Assembly: GCF_029269825.1 (NCBI RefSeq)
Contig: NZ_JARJHU010000003.1
Coordinates: 162,475 to 226,474, forward strand
Source: Pedobacter sp. JY14-1
GTDB taxonomy: Bacteria > Bacteroidota > Bacteroidia > Sphingobacteriales > Sphingobacteriaceae
Direction: 5' to 3'
Length of the DNA: 64,000 bases
In this document: piece by piece, positions 35,374-43,951 of the stretch
Numbering within the stretch: the first letter of the stretch is position 1
Layout of the letters: every line of letters starts with the position of its first letter
The notes under the pieces: model-generated
Told to the model about the DNA's origin: nothing
What the model saw: the letters and a program-made list of their open reading frames with translations, nothing else
Databases searched by the model: none
Position numbers and translations under genes: made by a program

Positions 35374-36473
35374 TAAATAAGTTCCTGATAGCAAGCAATG
35401 GTTTTATTCAGGCTGTTTTCGAAACTGAAGTTGCGGAGTTGTCCGAGTCCTGATTTCTTTAGCGTTTGTCTTATTTCTGGTGCAGACAAAAGAAGGCTGA
35501 GGGTTTCCCGCATAGAGTTTTGATCTGTGGGATCGAAGTAGACAACTGCACTGCCACCTACTTCAGGCAGGCACGAGGTGTTGCTACAGGCTACAGGGCA
35601 TTGGTTTTCAAAGGCTTCAAGAATCGGAAGGCCAAATCCTTCTTCGATGGAGGGATAGACGAGTGCTATCGCGTTCTGATACAATTGTTTCAATACGGAA
35701 TCTGTTGCACTGACCTGCATAATGCGTTCTTGCAACTGAAGTGAGCTGAAATGCGATATTTCCTGTTGATTGAACCTTCCACCTCCTGCACATACCAGGT
35801 GTAATCCGGGGGTTTTCAGTAAAAGTGGCGCCACGGCTACTGTAAATCGTTCAAAGTTTTTATACGCTGCATTCCGGTCTCCAATATATAGGAGAAATTT
35901 TTCGGGCAGCGAATTTTTCGCAGCTATTATTGAAGATGATGGGATGCCGTGATGGACTACCCGGATTTTACGTTCAAACTGTGGGTGCCATTTTATGATC
36001 TGTTGCCGTGTGAAGTCCGAAATTGCTATGATAAGCGTTGCCCTGTCCATTAGGTTTTTCTTATTTTCAATGGTATGCTCTGCATCAGGAAAAAGATCAG
36101 GAAAGTTTTCATAGATCATGTCGTGAACTGTAATGATCAAAGGCTTCTTCAGTACATCAAGAAAATAAGGGTCATAATACGAAGGGTGAAAGAGGTCATA
36201 TTTATCTGTTTTTAGTTGCCGGAGCAGGTACTGTTTATTCCAATTACTTTTTTTGGCTGTTTTCTTTAACAACAGTTTTCCAAAAGATCTGTTCATGATC
36301 TGGGGAAGATTCTGAATGTAATGGTTTGTGGTATATAGTAAAGGAAGCCTGACATGAAAACTTCCGCTTTCTTTTACGCCTGACATTAGATTTGAAAAGT
36401 ACCGAGATATTCCTCCAAAATCCTGAATGTCAAATATTTGTGGGTCATAGAAAATGGTTTTCAAATTGTTCAT
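35373..36473 (-). CDS. Glycosyltransferase, GT4 family
   Basis: A 366-residue GT-B enzyme. It begins NNLKTIFYDPQIFDIQDFGGISRYFSNLM, which resembles mannosyltransferase-type GT4 proteins; later LLYIGDRNAAYKNFERF and VYPSIEEGFGLPILEAFENQCPVACSN give the donor-binding domain with its E-x7-E element. Acceptor unknown. I chose the ATG at 36471-36473; a longer in-frame start would place the predicted promoter inside the gene. It is the first gene of a two-gene unit with DUF5672 and is divergent from a GT2 gene. Confidence 0.85.
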   Translation of the reverse strand: MNNLKTIFYDPQIFDIQDFGGISRYFSNLMSGVKESGSFHVRLPLLYTTNHYIQNLPQIMNRSFGKLLLKKTAKKSNWNKQYLLRQLKTDKYDLFHPSYYDPYFLDVLKKPLIITVHDMIYENFPDLFPDAEHTIENKKNLMDRATLIIAISDFTRQQIIKWHPQFERKIRVVHHGIPSSSIIAAKNSLPEKFLLYIGDRNAAYKNFERFTVAVAPLLLKTPGLHLVCAGGGRFNQQEISHFSSLQLQERIMQVSATDSVLKQLYQNAIALVYPSIEEGFGLPILEAFENQCPVACSNTSCLPEVGGSAVVYFDPTDQNSMRETLSLLLSAPEIRQTLKKSGLGQLRNFSFENSLNKTIACYQELI

Positions 36474-36503
36474 GTATAGTCGGAAGAGCTGCGAGCAAAT
36501 ATC

Positions 36504-36544
36504 TATCTTTGCCAAAGGTAACATAGATCTGTGAATACTTCAAA
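36504..36544. promoter_or_regulatory. Back-to-back divergent promoters in one near palindrome
   Basis: TATCTTTG (36504-36511, plus strand) and, one base later, TACCTTTG on the minus strand (36520-36513) are both exact TAnnTTTG boxes. The minus-strand box has TTTG at 36544-36541, 20 bases upstream; the plus-strand box lacks a clear -33 element. Each predicted start lies inside the other box, so polymerase could probably use only one at a time. Confidence 0.6.
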
Positions 36545-36560
36545 GAACGAGAACAAAGCA

Positions 36561-37430
36561 ATGCTTAAAAGTTACCCCAGAATCAGTATTGTAACGCCAT
36601 CTTTTAATCAAGGTGCCTTTCTTGAGGATACGATCCTGTCTGTGCTTGGACAGGGATATCCGAATCTTGAGTACATCATTATTGATGGAGGAAGTACGGA
36701 TAATTCTCCGGACATCATCAGGAAATACGCCGGCCAGCTTGCCTATTGGGTAAGTGAGCCGGACGGAGGGCTTTACGACGGACTTCAAAAAGGTTTCAGT
36801 AAGGCTACGGGAGAAATCATGGCTTGGATCAATTCCGATGATATGTACCACCGCATGTCACTATTTACAGTAGCCGGATTATTCCATGCTTTTCCGCAGG
36901 TGAGCTGGATTATGGGCCGCAATTCTTATTTTGACGAAGAAGGAAGGATCTTTTTGAATGATCCGGATCTGTTCCAGGAACGATGGTCAAAATGGCGGAT
37001 GTACGGATATGACGGACAGTTCATTCAACAGGAATCGGTTTTCTGGAAGCGACAGCTTTGGGAAAAGGCAGGCGGGTATATTGACGGCAGTTTATCTTAC
37101 GCAGGGGATGCGGACCTTTGGGTGCGGTTTTTCAGGCACGAGCTGCTGTATTCTACTACGTTTCTTTTATCCGGGTTCAGGATAAGGACGCGTGACCAGA
37201 AAAGCAAAGATCATCTGAGGGAGTATTTTGAAGAATATCATACACTACTAATGCGTGAAAAGAAGCAAGGGCGAGTAGGGTCATACCTACTCTGGATTAA
37301 GTTGCTAAAATTGCTCCTTATGCTACTTCCTTTGGGCAGGTTACGGCAGAAGTTGCTTTTCCGCATTATGTTAGTTCCACCTAAACTGGCTTACGAACCC
37401 GGACGAGGCTATTACTTAAAAAAGAAGTAA
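36561..37430 (+). CDS. Glycosyltransferase, GT2 family
   Basis: A GT-A enzyme of 289 residues: RISIVTPSFNQGAFLEDTILSVLGQGYPN is the classic GT2 N-terminus, followed by IIIDGGSTDNSPDIIRKYA, VSEPDGGLYDGLQKGFSKATGEIMAWINSDD (metal-binding Asp) and a membrane-associated helical C-terminus. Donor and acceptor unknown. I chose the ATG at 36561; a GTG at 36531 is in frame and would add ten polar residues. It shares a divergent promoter region with the GT4 gene on the minus strand and converges on another GT4 gene. Confidence 0.87.
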   Translation: MLKSYPRISIVTPSFNQGAFLEDTILSVLGQGYPNLEYIIIDGGSTDNSPDIIRKYAGQLAYWVSEPDGGLYDGLQKGFSKATGEIMAWINSDDMYHRMSLFTVAGLFHAFPQVSWIMGRNSYFDEEGRIFLNDPDLFQERWSKWRMYGYDGQFIQQESVFWKRQLWEKAGGYIDGSLSYAGDADLWVRFFRHELLYSTTFLLSGFRIRTRDQKSKDHLREYFEEYHTLLMREKKQGRVGSYLLWIKLLKLLLMLLPLGRLRQKLLFRIMLVPPKLAYEPGRGYYLKKK

Positions 37431-37439
37431 CGGCTGTAT

Positions 37440-38534
37440 TTAATTAACTGATTTCTTCACCGCCCTTCGGAATTCTGCTTCCAAAAGGCTTGTAGAGCTT
37501 TTCCAACTGAAGCTTTGTATGTGCTTTCTTGCAGTGTCAGCAAGTTGCCATCGGAGCTGATCGTTAGTGATGAGTTCTATTACAGCTTTTGAAATTTCCA
37601 AGGGCTTCCCGGGCTGAACCAGGAGCGCATTTTCTCCATTCGTCATAAAGTCAAGATGGCCTTCAACTTCAGTGCAAACGCAGGCGCAGCCGCAGGCCAT
37701 CGCTTCCATCGCGGGTAGTCCCCAACCTTCATGGAGGCTCGGTGAAATGAAGATCGCGGCACTGTTGAAGAGTTCGCGCAGGTTTCCGGGCAGGTGGTGG
37801 AAACTGAATTTGAAGCCGGGATTTTCGGGCGGGATGTTTTCAGCGCAGAAAAGAATGACTTCAATATCAGGAAATACTTTGGCCACTTCTCTCAGGCTTC
37901 TAAGCCCATATTTACTGCCTTTTCTTGAACCACGCGAATAAAACATGATAATCTTTTTCGGGTTGCGCTCCTGCACTGGCGTCTCAGTAAAAAAATCCTG
38001 ATGTGAAACTGCATTCGGGATAACAGCGGGTATTTTGCTGGAATATTTTTGAAGAATGGGCTTCAAATAGGTGGCAATAACGATATGATTGACCAACGGG
38101 CTGTAAGATTCGTGAACAAGTTCCTTTTTGTCGGTCATAACCACCTCATAATCCTGGACAAGATTGAACTTAGCTCCTTTGGATGGATGTAACTGAGCAA
38201 TCTCGATGGCGGTCGCCCACCATGTGCAGAAAACAATGTCTGCGTCGCGGATGTAGCGGTCCCTTACCTTCGGAATTTCAACACTTTTGACACGCGGTGA
38301 AAGGACAAACCATGTAGGTTGTATCTCCTGTGCCTCGTCGAATACAAAATGACGCAAGCTAGCGAGCAGGTAGAGAAAATATTTAGGTGCCCGTTGCGTC
38401 CATTTTGTCCTGGAGGAATGATAAATGCAAACGTCATGTCCGTTTTCGCTCAGCTGATTTGCATATTGATACATTACTTTCAGACCACCGCCGGGACGTT
38501 TCGAAAGATAAGGCAATATGATATTGATTTTCAT
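37440..38534 (-). CDS. Glycosyltransferase, GT4 family
   Basis: A 364-residue GT-B enzyme starting KINIILPYLSKRPGGGLKVMYQYANQL, with IPNAVSHQDFF, IIMFYSRGSRKGSKYGLRSL, and SPSLHEGWGLPAMEAMACGCACVCT as the donor site. The ATG at 38532-38534 follows the stop of the preceding GT2 gene by 13 bases. It is the last gene of the unit that starts with the ABC exporter at 41099, so it probably acts on the same glycan that the exporter moves. Confidence 0.86.
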   Translation of the reverse strand: MKINIILPYLSKRPGGGLKVMYQYANQLSENGHDVCIYHSSRTKWTQRAPKYFLYLLASLRHFVFDEAQEIQPTWFVLSPRVKSVEIPKVRDRYIRDADIVFCTWWATAIEIAQLHPSKGAKFNLVQDYEVVMTDKKELVHESYSPLVNHIVIATYLKPILQKYSSKIPAVIPNAVSHQDFFTETPVQERNPKKIIMFYSRGSRKGSKYGLRSLREVAKVFPDIEVILFCAENIPPENPGFKFSFHHLPGNLRELFNSAAIFISPSLHEGWGLPAMEAMACGCACVCTEVEGHLDFMTNGENALLVQPGKPLEISKAVIELITNDQLRWQLADTARKHIQSFSWKSSTSLLEAEFRRAVKKSVN

Positions 38535-38547
38535 GCGCGAATAAAGT

Positions 38548-39270
38548 TTATCTGGAGTTTTTGCCCTTGATCCGGTGCCTGATGATGCGCAGTTTGTACC
38601 GTAATAAGGTCCAGTAACCAAAATTTTCCCTGATGATATGTTCCAGGTCGTTATCGAATGCGGGATCAGCTGTTGCGCTGGAAAATCCTCCGGGATGGTA
38701 ATCGCAGATCGTGTAAGGATAGAATTGTAATTTCAATTCCCGGTCCGCAAAACAAAGCATATTGAGATAGTGGTCTGCCCTTACTTTATACTTCGTTTCG
38801 TAACGGTACTTGTCGAAAACCAGCCGCGGATAGAAGATGGTTTGATGGCACAAATTCAGGCTCGCTACCTGATATGCATCGTATGATGATCTGCCAATCA
38901 TGGAATCTCCGCATAGTGCGGTCCCGTGATAAAGCGTATGCGTGTCCCTGAGCATTGGAAGCATCTGAGTAAATCCCTCTTTCAGCCTGTCGTCGGCTCC
39001 CAGAAAGTAAATCCACGCCCCTTTTGCATAGCGAAGGGCCTTATTCATGGCGTCATAAATTCCTTCATCAGGTCCGCTTTCCCAGTAAGTGATATGTGCA
39101 GCGTTGTTCCTGATGATATCCAAAGTATTGTCGGTACTGCTGCCGTCGATGATAATATATTCTGTTCCGGCCGGGGCATGTGCGGTTATACTGTTAATGC
39201 ATCGTTGCAGGTAATCGCCGGCATTATAAGTGACGGTAATGATTGAAACGAGGGGACTGCCTGTATTCAT
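38548..39270 (-). CDS. Glycosyltransferase, GT2 family
   Basis: A 240-residue GT-A enzyme: SPLVSIITVTYNAGDYLQRCINSI, IIIDGSSTDNTLDIIRNN, WESGPDEGIYDAMNKALRYAKGAWIYFLGADD. This resembles WfgS/WfeV-type GT2 proteins of polysaccharide loci. The ATG comes two bases after the ABC exporter stop, so it should be translated with it. Confidence 0.87.
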   Translation of the reverse strand: MNTGSPLVSIITVTYNAGDYLQRCINSITAHAPAGTEYIIIDGSSTDNTLDIIRNNAAHITYWESGPDEGIYDAMNKALRYAKGAWIYFLGADDRLKEGFTQMLPMLRDTHTLYHGTALCGDSMIGRSSYDAYQVASLNLCHQTIFYPRLVFDKYRYETKYKVRADHYLNMLCFADRELKLQFYPYTICDYHPGGFSSATADPAFDNDLEHIIRENFGYWTLLRYKLRIIRHRIKGKNSR

Positions 39271-39272
39271 GC

Positions 39273-41099
39273 CTAAGTAAAGGTTTGCATATCTATCAAA
39301 CGCTTGTAAAGACCGTTATGTTGTAATAGTTCGGCATGGCTGCCCTGCTCTATAATCCTGCCCTTGTCAATGACCACGATAACGTCTGCGTGCTGAATCG
39401 TGCTGAGCCGGTGTGCGATCACGACAGAAGTTCTGTTTCTCATCAGGTTATTAAGCGCTTCCTGTACAAGCCTTTCTGATTCTGTGTCGAGTGCAGAGGT
39501 GGCTTCATCGAGGAGCATAATGGGTGGGTTGGCCAGAACAGCGCGGGCAATGCATATACGCTGCTTTTGACCGCCTGAAAGGCGATTGCCGCGGTCGCCG
39601 ACATAAGTTTCGTATCCTTGTTCGGTTTCCCCGATAAAATCGTGTGCATTTGCAATTTTTGCTGCGGCAATAACTTCATCCATGCTGGCTTCCGGCTTGG
39701 CGAAGGCAATGTTGTTATAGATCGTATCGTTGAAAAGGAACGATTCCTGGTTAACAATGCCCATCTGTACCCTCAGCTGGTCAGTGTCCAGTGTTTTATA
39801 GTCCAGCCCGTCTATCGTGATGTTTCCGGATTTCGGATCATGAAACCGCGGGATGAGGTCCATAAGCGTACTTTTTCCACCACCTGAAGGGCCTACCAGG
39901 GCAACGATTGAACCCTTTTTAATCGACAGGTCGATGTTTTTTAGAATCTCCATGTTGCCATAACTGAAACAAACCTGGTTGAACCGGATTTCATCCTGGA
40001 ACCCGGACAGTGGCTGTGGTTTTTCAGGACTTGTGATTTCGGGCTTTGAATCGATAAGGGACAGCACCCTTTCACCGGCGGCGATTCCGGAATGAATGCC
40101 GCTGAAGGAATCTGTAAGGGCTTTTGCAGGGCGCATCACCTGCGAAAAAATAGCGATATAGGCCACAAACTGGGCGGCAGAAAGTGTGCCGGGGGCTTTG
40201 CTGATGATGAGTGTTCCGCCGTACCAGACAATAAAGGATATCATGAGAATACCCAGGAATTCCGAGACGGGAGAACCGAGCTGCTGCCTGCGGACCATTT
40301 TTCGGTTGATGTTTGAGTAGAAAACATTTTCGCTATGGAACTTTGCTTTAACCCTTTCCGTTGCATTGAAGGCTTTGATGATTTTGATTCCGCCCAGTGC
40401 CTCGTCGAGAAAGCCGATCATTTTTGCGAAAGATTCATGGGCTTCCTTGGCCTGCTGTTTCAGCCTTTTTACTATGCGGCTGATGATAAATGCAGAAATC
40501 GGGATGACCATCAATGAAAAAAGCGTAAGCTTTACGGAAATTGTAAGCAGGGCGAATATGTAAAAGATCAGTGTCACAGGTTCTTTGAAAATGACCTGCA
40601 GTGTATTGGTCACTGTAAACTGCACTACCTGTACATCGGAGGCGACCTTGGAGATGATGTCGCCTTTGCGTTCGTTGCTGAAAAAGCTAACGTGCATATT
40701 CATGACATTGTTAAACACGGCCTTCCGCATGTTCAGCAGGGTATGTACGCGCAGGTCCTCCATAAACCGCTGCGAAAAGTAACGGAATATATTGGACAAG
40801 AGTACGGAGACGACGATAATGATACAGATATAGGTAAGGGTTTTCTGCTGGCCGTTTTCGATCATAGAGGTATTCACGAATTCACGGAAGTGCCCGGTAA
40901 TGTCGAGCGAAGAAGAGGTTGTTGCATTGAGGAGCTGGCGGTCCCTGGGCCCGTCTGCATTCAATGTCTCAAACAGAGGAGCCAGTAAAGTCAGGTTGAG
41001 AACGCCGAACAATACAGAAAGCAGGGTAGCAACAATATATGGGATGGCAAATTTTTCAATCGGTCGTGCAAAAGCAAGCAGTCTGAAATAAATCTTCAT
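39273..41099 (-). CDS. ABC exporter, fused membrane and ATPase domains (lipid/glycolipid flippase-like)
   Basis: A 608-residue half-transporter: hydrophobic exporter domain in the first ~330 residues, then ATPase with Walker A GPSGGGKST, NQESFLFNDT, signature LSGGQKQR, Walker B IMLLDEATSALD and IAHRLST. The ADLRVHTLLNMRKAVFNNVMNM region fits MsbA-like lipid flippases. Its place inside a glycosyltransferase locus, directly coupled to a GT2 and a GT4 gene, suggests it flips a lipid-linked saccharide across the inner membrane. I chose the ATG at 41097-41099, downstream of a TACCTTTG box. Confidence 0.88.
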   Translation of the reverse strand: MKIYFRLLAFARPIEKFAIPYIVATLLSVLFGVLNLTLLAPLFETLNADGPRDRQLLNATTSSSLDITGHFREFVNTSMIENGQQKTLTYICIIIVVSVLLSNIFRYFSQRFMEDLRVHTLLNMRKAVFNNVMNMHVSFFSNERKGDIISKVASDVQVVQFTVTNTLQVIFKEPVTLIFYIFALLTISVKLTLFSLMVIPISAFIISRIVKRLKQQAKEAHESFAKMIGFLDEALGGIKIIKAFNATERVKAKFHSENVFYSNINRKMVRRQQLGSPVSEFLGILMISFIVWYGGTLIISKAPGTLSAAQFVAYIAIFSQVMRPAKALTDSFSGIHSGIAAGERVLSLIDSKPEITSPEKPQPLSGFQDEIRFNQVCFSYGNMEILKNIDLSIKKGSIVALVGPSGGGKSTLMDLIPRFHDPKSGNITIDGLDYKTLDTDQLRVQMGIVNQESFLFNDTIYNNIAFAKPEASMDEVIAAAKIANAHDFIGETEQGYETYVGDRGNRLSGGQKQRICIARAVLANPPIMLLDEATSALDTESERLVQEALNNLMRNRTSVVIAHRLSTIQHADVIVVIDKGRIIEQGSHAELLQHNGLYKRLIDMQTFT

Positions 41100-41119
41100 T
41101 AAGAAAAGAGTTTTAACGG

Positions 41120-41127
41120 CAAAGGTA
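41120..41127 (-). promoter_or_regulatory. Predicted -7 box of the ABC exporter-GT2-GT4 unit
   Basis: The minus strand reads TACCTTTG, an exact match, 21 bases before the ATG. A TTTG at 41142-41139 is too close (11 bases) to be the -33 element. Confidence 0.45.
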
Positions 41128-41168
41128 CGGTTTATCTGCAAATACCGGGAGCAGGCTTTCCGTAACGG

Positions 41169-42167
41169 TTACAGTCTCTTGATCGATTTTGATGATATGG
41201 ACATGTTGATGGTGTTCATGATGTCGCTGATGCGCAGATTGGAATGATATTTTTGCTTCATGGACTTAAACAGAGATTTCGATGATTTGACGGCATCACC
41301 GAGCTTAAGATAGTCGGTATAGCTTTCAAGTACCCAGAAGTTGCCACTGAGCAGCTTAGGTAACACTTCGAGCAGCAGGAGATAAAATGGCCAGATGAAT
41401 GCCCGGAAGCCTTCCAGGTGTATACGATGGAAAACAAAACGGTTACGATAATAGATTTTTTTGATGAAGTCGGATTTGATTTGTGTCTTGGTACTGCCAC
41501 TGACCTGATGATAGCATACGGATCGGTGCTCGTAGTAGCATTTCCAGCCCAGTAGCCAGGCGCGGGTACTGAGATCAGAATCTTCCGAAGAGAAAGGAGA
41601 ATATATCTCATCAAAGCCGCCAAGCTCCCGAAGTTTTTTGGTGCTGATCAGGGCATTGGCACCGGAAAGGTACGCGGTGTAGACTTGGTCATCGCCCGGG
41701 GCGGTACTGTAGTAAAATCTATTGGCTTTGAGGCGACAGCCCTGATAAAAAAGTATGCGGGCAGCATCTTCTATGCGGCTCCCGTCTGCACTCATGATGC
41801 GGCCCATCACTCCGAATGTATCGTCTTTGTCAAAGTAGGCAAACTGATGGCTGAAGTAGTCGGGATCAAGCTTTACGTCAGAATTCAGCAAGAGGCATAG
41901 TTCATACCGGGCTATGGCAATACCCTTGTTACAGGTGTAGGAAAAACCTTTGTTTTCAGGATTGGCCTGTAACAGAATTCCGGGATAGTGCTCCTCCAGG
42001 AATGTTATGCTTCCGTCTTTTGAACAGTCATCAACGATGATGATTTCGTAAACGGACCCGGATTGCTGTAGCGCGGTGATCACCGAAGGAAGGTAGGCTT
42101 CCAGCAGATGTCTGCCATTGTAATTGGGAATGATCACGGACAAACTGTGCATCGTTTGGTTGGTCAT
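41169..42167 (-). CDS. Glycosyltransferase, GT2 family (rhamnosyltransferase-like)
   Basis: A 332-residue GT-A enzyme: SLSVIIPNYNGRHLLEAYLPSVI, EIIIVDDCSKDGSITFLEEHYP, NKGFSYTCNKGIAIARYELCLLLNSDVKLDPDYF, GANALISTKKLRELGGFDEIYSPFSSEDSDLSTRAW. The last segment is typical of dTDP-rhamnosyltransferase-like GT2 proteins, but the donor is not proven. The ATG overlaps the stop of the upstream gene (ATGA at 42167-42164). It ends the three-gene unit that starts at 43689. Confidence 0.87.
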   Translation of the reverse strand: MTNQTMHSLSVIIPNYNGRHLLEAYLPSVITALQQSGSVYEIIIVDDCSKDGSITFLEEHYPGILLQANPENKGFSYTCNKGIAIARYELCLLLNSDVKLDPDYFSHQFAYFDKDDTFGVMGRIMSADGSRIEDAARILFYQGCRLKANRFYYSTAPGDDQVYTAYLSGANALISTKKLRELGGFDEIYSPFSSEDSDLSTRAWLLGWKCYYEHRSVCYHQVSGSTKTQIKSDFIKKIYYRNRFVFHRIHLEGFRAFIWPFYLLLLEVLPKLLSGNFWVLESYTDYLKLGDAVKSSKSLFKSMKQKYHSNLRISDIMNTINMSISSKSIKRL

Positions 42168-43039
42168 TTGATCAGCTTGTAGTTTTTGTATTCACTTACC
42201 CGGATACCGGTCAGTTCATAGATTTTTTCCAGGACACGCCTTCGGAGACTAAGTCTGCGTTTCAGGGTGGTCGGGTCGAAGCGGAATTTCCAGTTAACTG
42301 CATTGATGCGCTTTTGCATAACGGCCGGATGTGATCCTTTAAAATGCACCAGCTTATCGGCATTATCATAGTCAAAGGTCGCAGCCTCCGGAATATGCTG
42401 CAGAGTGGCATCTTTATCGTAGAAGAGGTTAAAGTTTTGCTTTTTATGGAGCAGGCCCTTCGGAGGCTTTACCCAGCCGTAGTGGTTGATATAAGCATCA
42501 ATAAGTTTTACACGGATTTTTCTGCCGTCTATGCGGAAGCCCTGTGCATCTTTGTAGGACTGTACGCTAAGATTTCTGCGGACAATCCGGATTTCCCTTC
42601 TGTACCAGCGCCTGGATTCGGCGATGTAGTCATAAGAACCATAAAAATGCCGGTAATTGAACAGCAGGCCCTCTACTGCCTGATTGTTGAGATTCTGTTC
42701 CATTTCCCGTTGAATCAGGGGTAAGTCATCTTCATGCACGCATTCATCACCCTGTATGTAAAAGGCCCAGTCGGCCTCCGGAGAGATTTGCGCGAAAGCT
42801 TTGTCTGTTTCCCGGGCAAAGACGGCTCCGCCTTCGCGAAGCTGCTCGTCCCAAGTCGTGTCGATGATCTTTATTTTGGGAGAACCAATATCTTCGATGA
42901 GTTTCCGGGTGTCATCCGTTGAGTTACCTGCTGCGACAATAAATTCGTCACATATGGGCAGGATAGAGATAATGGCTTCGACAACGGGATAATCGTTGAT
43001 GATGGCATTCCGGACAAAGGTGAAACCTGCGACTTTCAT
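42164..43039 (-). CDS. Glycosyltransferase-like protein, GT2-type
   Basis: A 291-residue protein starting KVAGFTFVRNAIINDYPVVEAIISILPICDEFIVAAGNSTDDT, with DWAFYIQGDECVHEDDL as the probable metal site (the DxD is replaced by QGDE, seen in a known GT2 subgroup). The basic C-terminus RRLSLRRRVLEK may contact membrane lipid. Both ends overlap neighbours by four bases (ATGA), so three enzymes are translated in a tight series. Confidence 0.8.
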   Translation of the reverse strand: MKVAGFTFVRNAIINDYPVVEAIISILPICDEFIVAAGNSTDDTRKLIEDIGSPKIKIIDTTWDEQLREGGAVFARETDKAFAQISPEADWAFYIQGDECVHEDDLPLIQREMEQNLNNQAVEGLLFNYRHFYGSYDYIAESRRWYRREIRIVRRNLSVQSYKDAQGFRIDGRKIRVKLIDAYINHYGWVKPPKGLLHKKQNFNLFYDKDATLQHIPEAATFDYDNADKLVHFKGSHPAVMQKRINAVNWKFRFDPTTLKRRLSLRRRVLEKIYELTGIRVSEYKNYKLIK

Positions 43040-43689
43040 GGCTTGAGTACAGGGGTGTGGCGTTGTTGTTGTTTCCAGTGGCCACCCTTCTGGTAAAGAA
43101 GAAGCTTGCCTAAGGGGTATTTGAATTTGAAGTGGCCTTCATAATCGGTGCCGAGCTTACGGTAGGAAACACTGGGGTCGGCAGCAATACATTCGCTGAC
43201 CGCATGGGTAAAGACACTCGGTCCGGTCATCTGGTGTACGTCGTTCGGATAGCGGTTATGGCTTATGTTATCCATAATGAGCGCCATCGTTTTTTCCAGG
43301 AAGGGATGTTTGGGCTCAAAGACCAGGGCCCACTGGACCAGCAGACCAGGATTACGCTCCGCAGAGATAATGGCATGGTCATCTGGTCGAATGAAGTCAT
43401 CCAGGCTACCGCATATATCACTATCGATGTCGAGATAAACACCACCTTTTTTATAAAGTACAGCATAACGGAAAAAATCCGCCTTGGCAGCACCGATGTT
43501 GAGCTTCAGATAGCCGGACAGGATGTCTCTTCCAAAGGATTCCCGGAGAAAGTCCTCGATCCTGTTATCATCATAAAATTCATACATGTAATCCGGGTTG
43601 CGTTTCCGGAACCGGGAGATGTGCCATCGGGTCAGTAGCGGAAGATCTGAGGTGCGGAAGGTCTGGTGTATGATCTTAGGTATCGGCAT
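43036..43689 (-). CDS. Glycosyltransferase, GT32 family (DXD sugar transferase)
   Basis: A 217-residue enzyme: IPKIIHQTFRTSDLPLLTRWHISRF at the N-terminus and AKADFFRYAVLYKKGGVYLDIDSDICGSLDD in the middle, the signature of the glycosyltransferase sugar-binding region with its DXD (DID). Such enzymes add a single hexose or hexosamine. It is the first gene of the unit and faces ompA divergently. A near-match TACTTTTA box lies 16-23 bases upstream. Confidence 0.88.
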   Translation of the reverse strand: MPIPKIIHQTFRTSDLPLLTRWHISRFRKRNPDYMYEFYDDNRIEDFLRESFGRDILSGYLKLNIGAAKADFFRYAVLYKKGGVYLDIDSDICGSLDDFIRPDDHAIISAERNPGLLVQWALVFEPKHPFLEKTMALIMDNISHNRYPNDVHQMTGPSVFTHAVSECIAADPSVSYRKLGTDYEGHFKFKYPLGKLLLYQKGGHWKQQQRHTPVLKP

Positions 43690-43774
43690 TCCGGGTAGTT
43701 TCGGTAAAAGTATTGTTTTTCACGCGGTATGGCAAGAATGGCAGCTGTCTTAAAAACAGGACTTCCACGGTTGG

Positions 43775-43802
43775 GCCTTTTTTTTGCGATAGAAAAAAAG
43801 GC
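43775..43802. repeat. T/A-rich inverted repeat in the ompA upstream region
   Basis: GCCTTTTTTT (43775-43784) and AAAAAAAGGC (43793-43802) are exact complements with an 8-base loop, followed by TTTTTT. Two more GGCTTTTTT-like blocks follow up to about 43840. It looks like a plus-strand terminator, yet no plus-strand gene precedes it; it may block read-through into ompA or act as a bendable A/T-rich upstream element. Confidence 0.55.
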
Positions 43803-43868
43803 TTTTTTAGGTTAATTAAAGGCTTTTTTTGCGGTTTTTTTAGTTTGGAACAGAGTTTGCAGAAGTGT

Positions 43869-43898
43869 TTTGAGAAATTAAAAATTTGTTTAATTTTG
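43869..43898 (+). promoter_or_regulatory. Predicted strong promoter of ompA
   Basis: TTTG (43869-43872), 18 bases, then TAATTTTG (43891-43898), a full -33/-7 match in very A/T-rich DNA. The leader to the ATG at 43952 is about 50 bases, A-rich, and has no Shine-Dalgarno sequence. Confidence 0.7.
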
Positions 43899-43951
43899 CT
43901 ACACAAAAAAAATTATACAATTAAAATTTGTTTAACCTTAAAAAAGAAAAC

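Noticed and set aside
36531-36560. GTG start for the GT2 gene at 36531
   Set aside because: It would add ten polar residues before the conserved RISIVTP start; the ATG at 36561 fits the family better, though GTG cannot be excluded.
43132-43638. A 168-codon plus-strand frame opposite the GT32 gene
   Set aside because: The minus strand carries a clear DXD sugar-transferase gene coupled to its neighbours.
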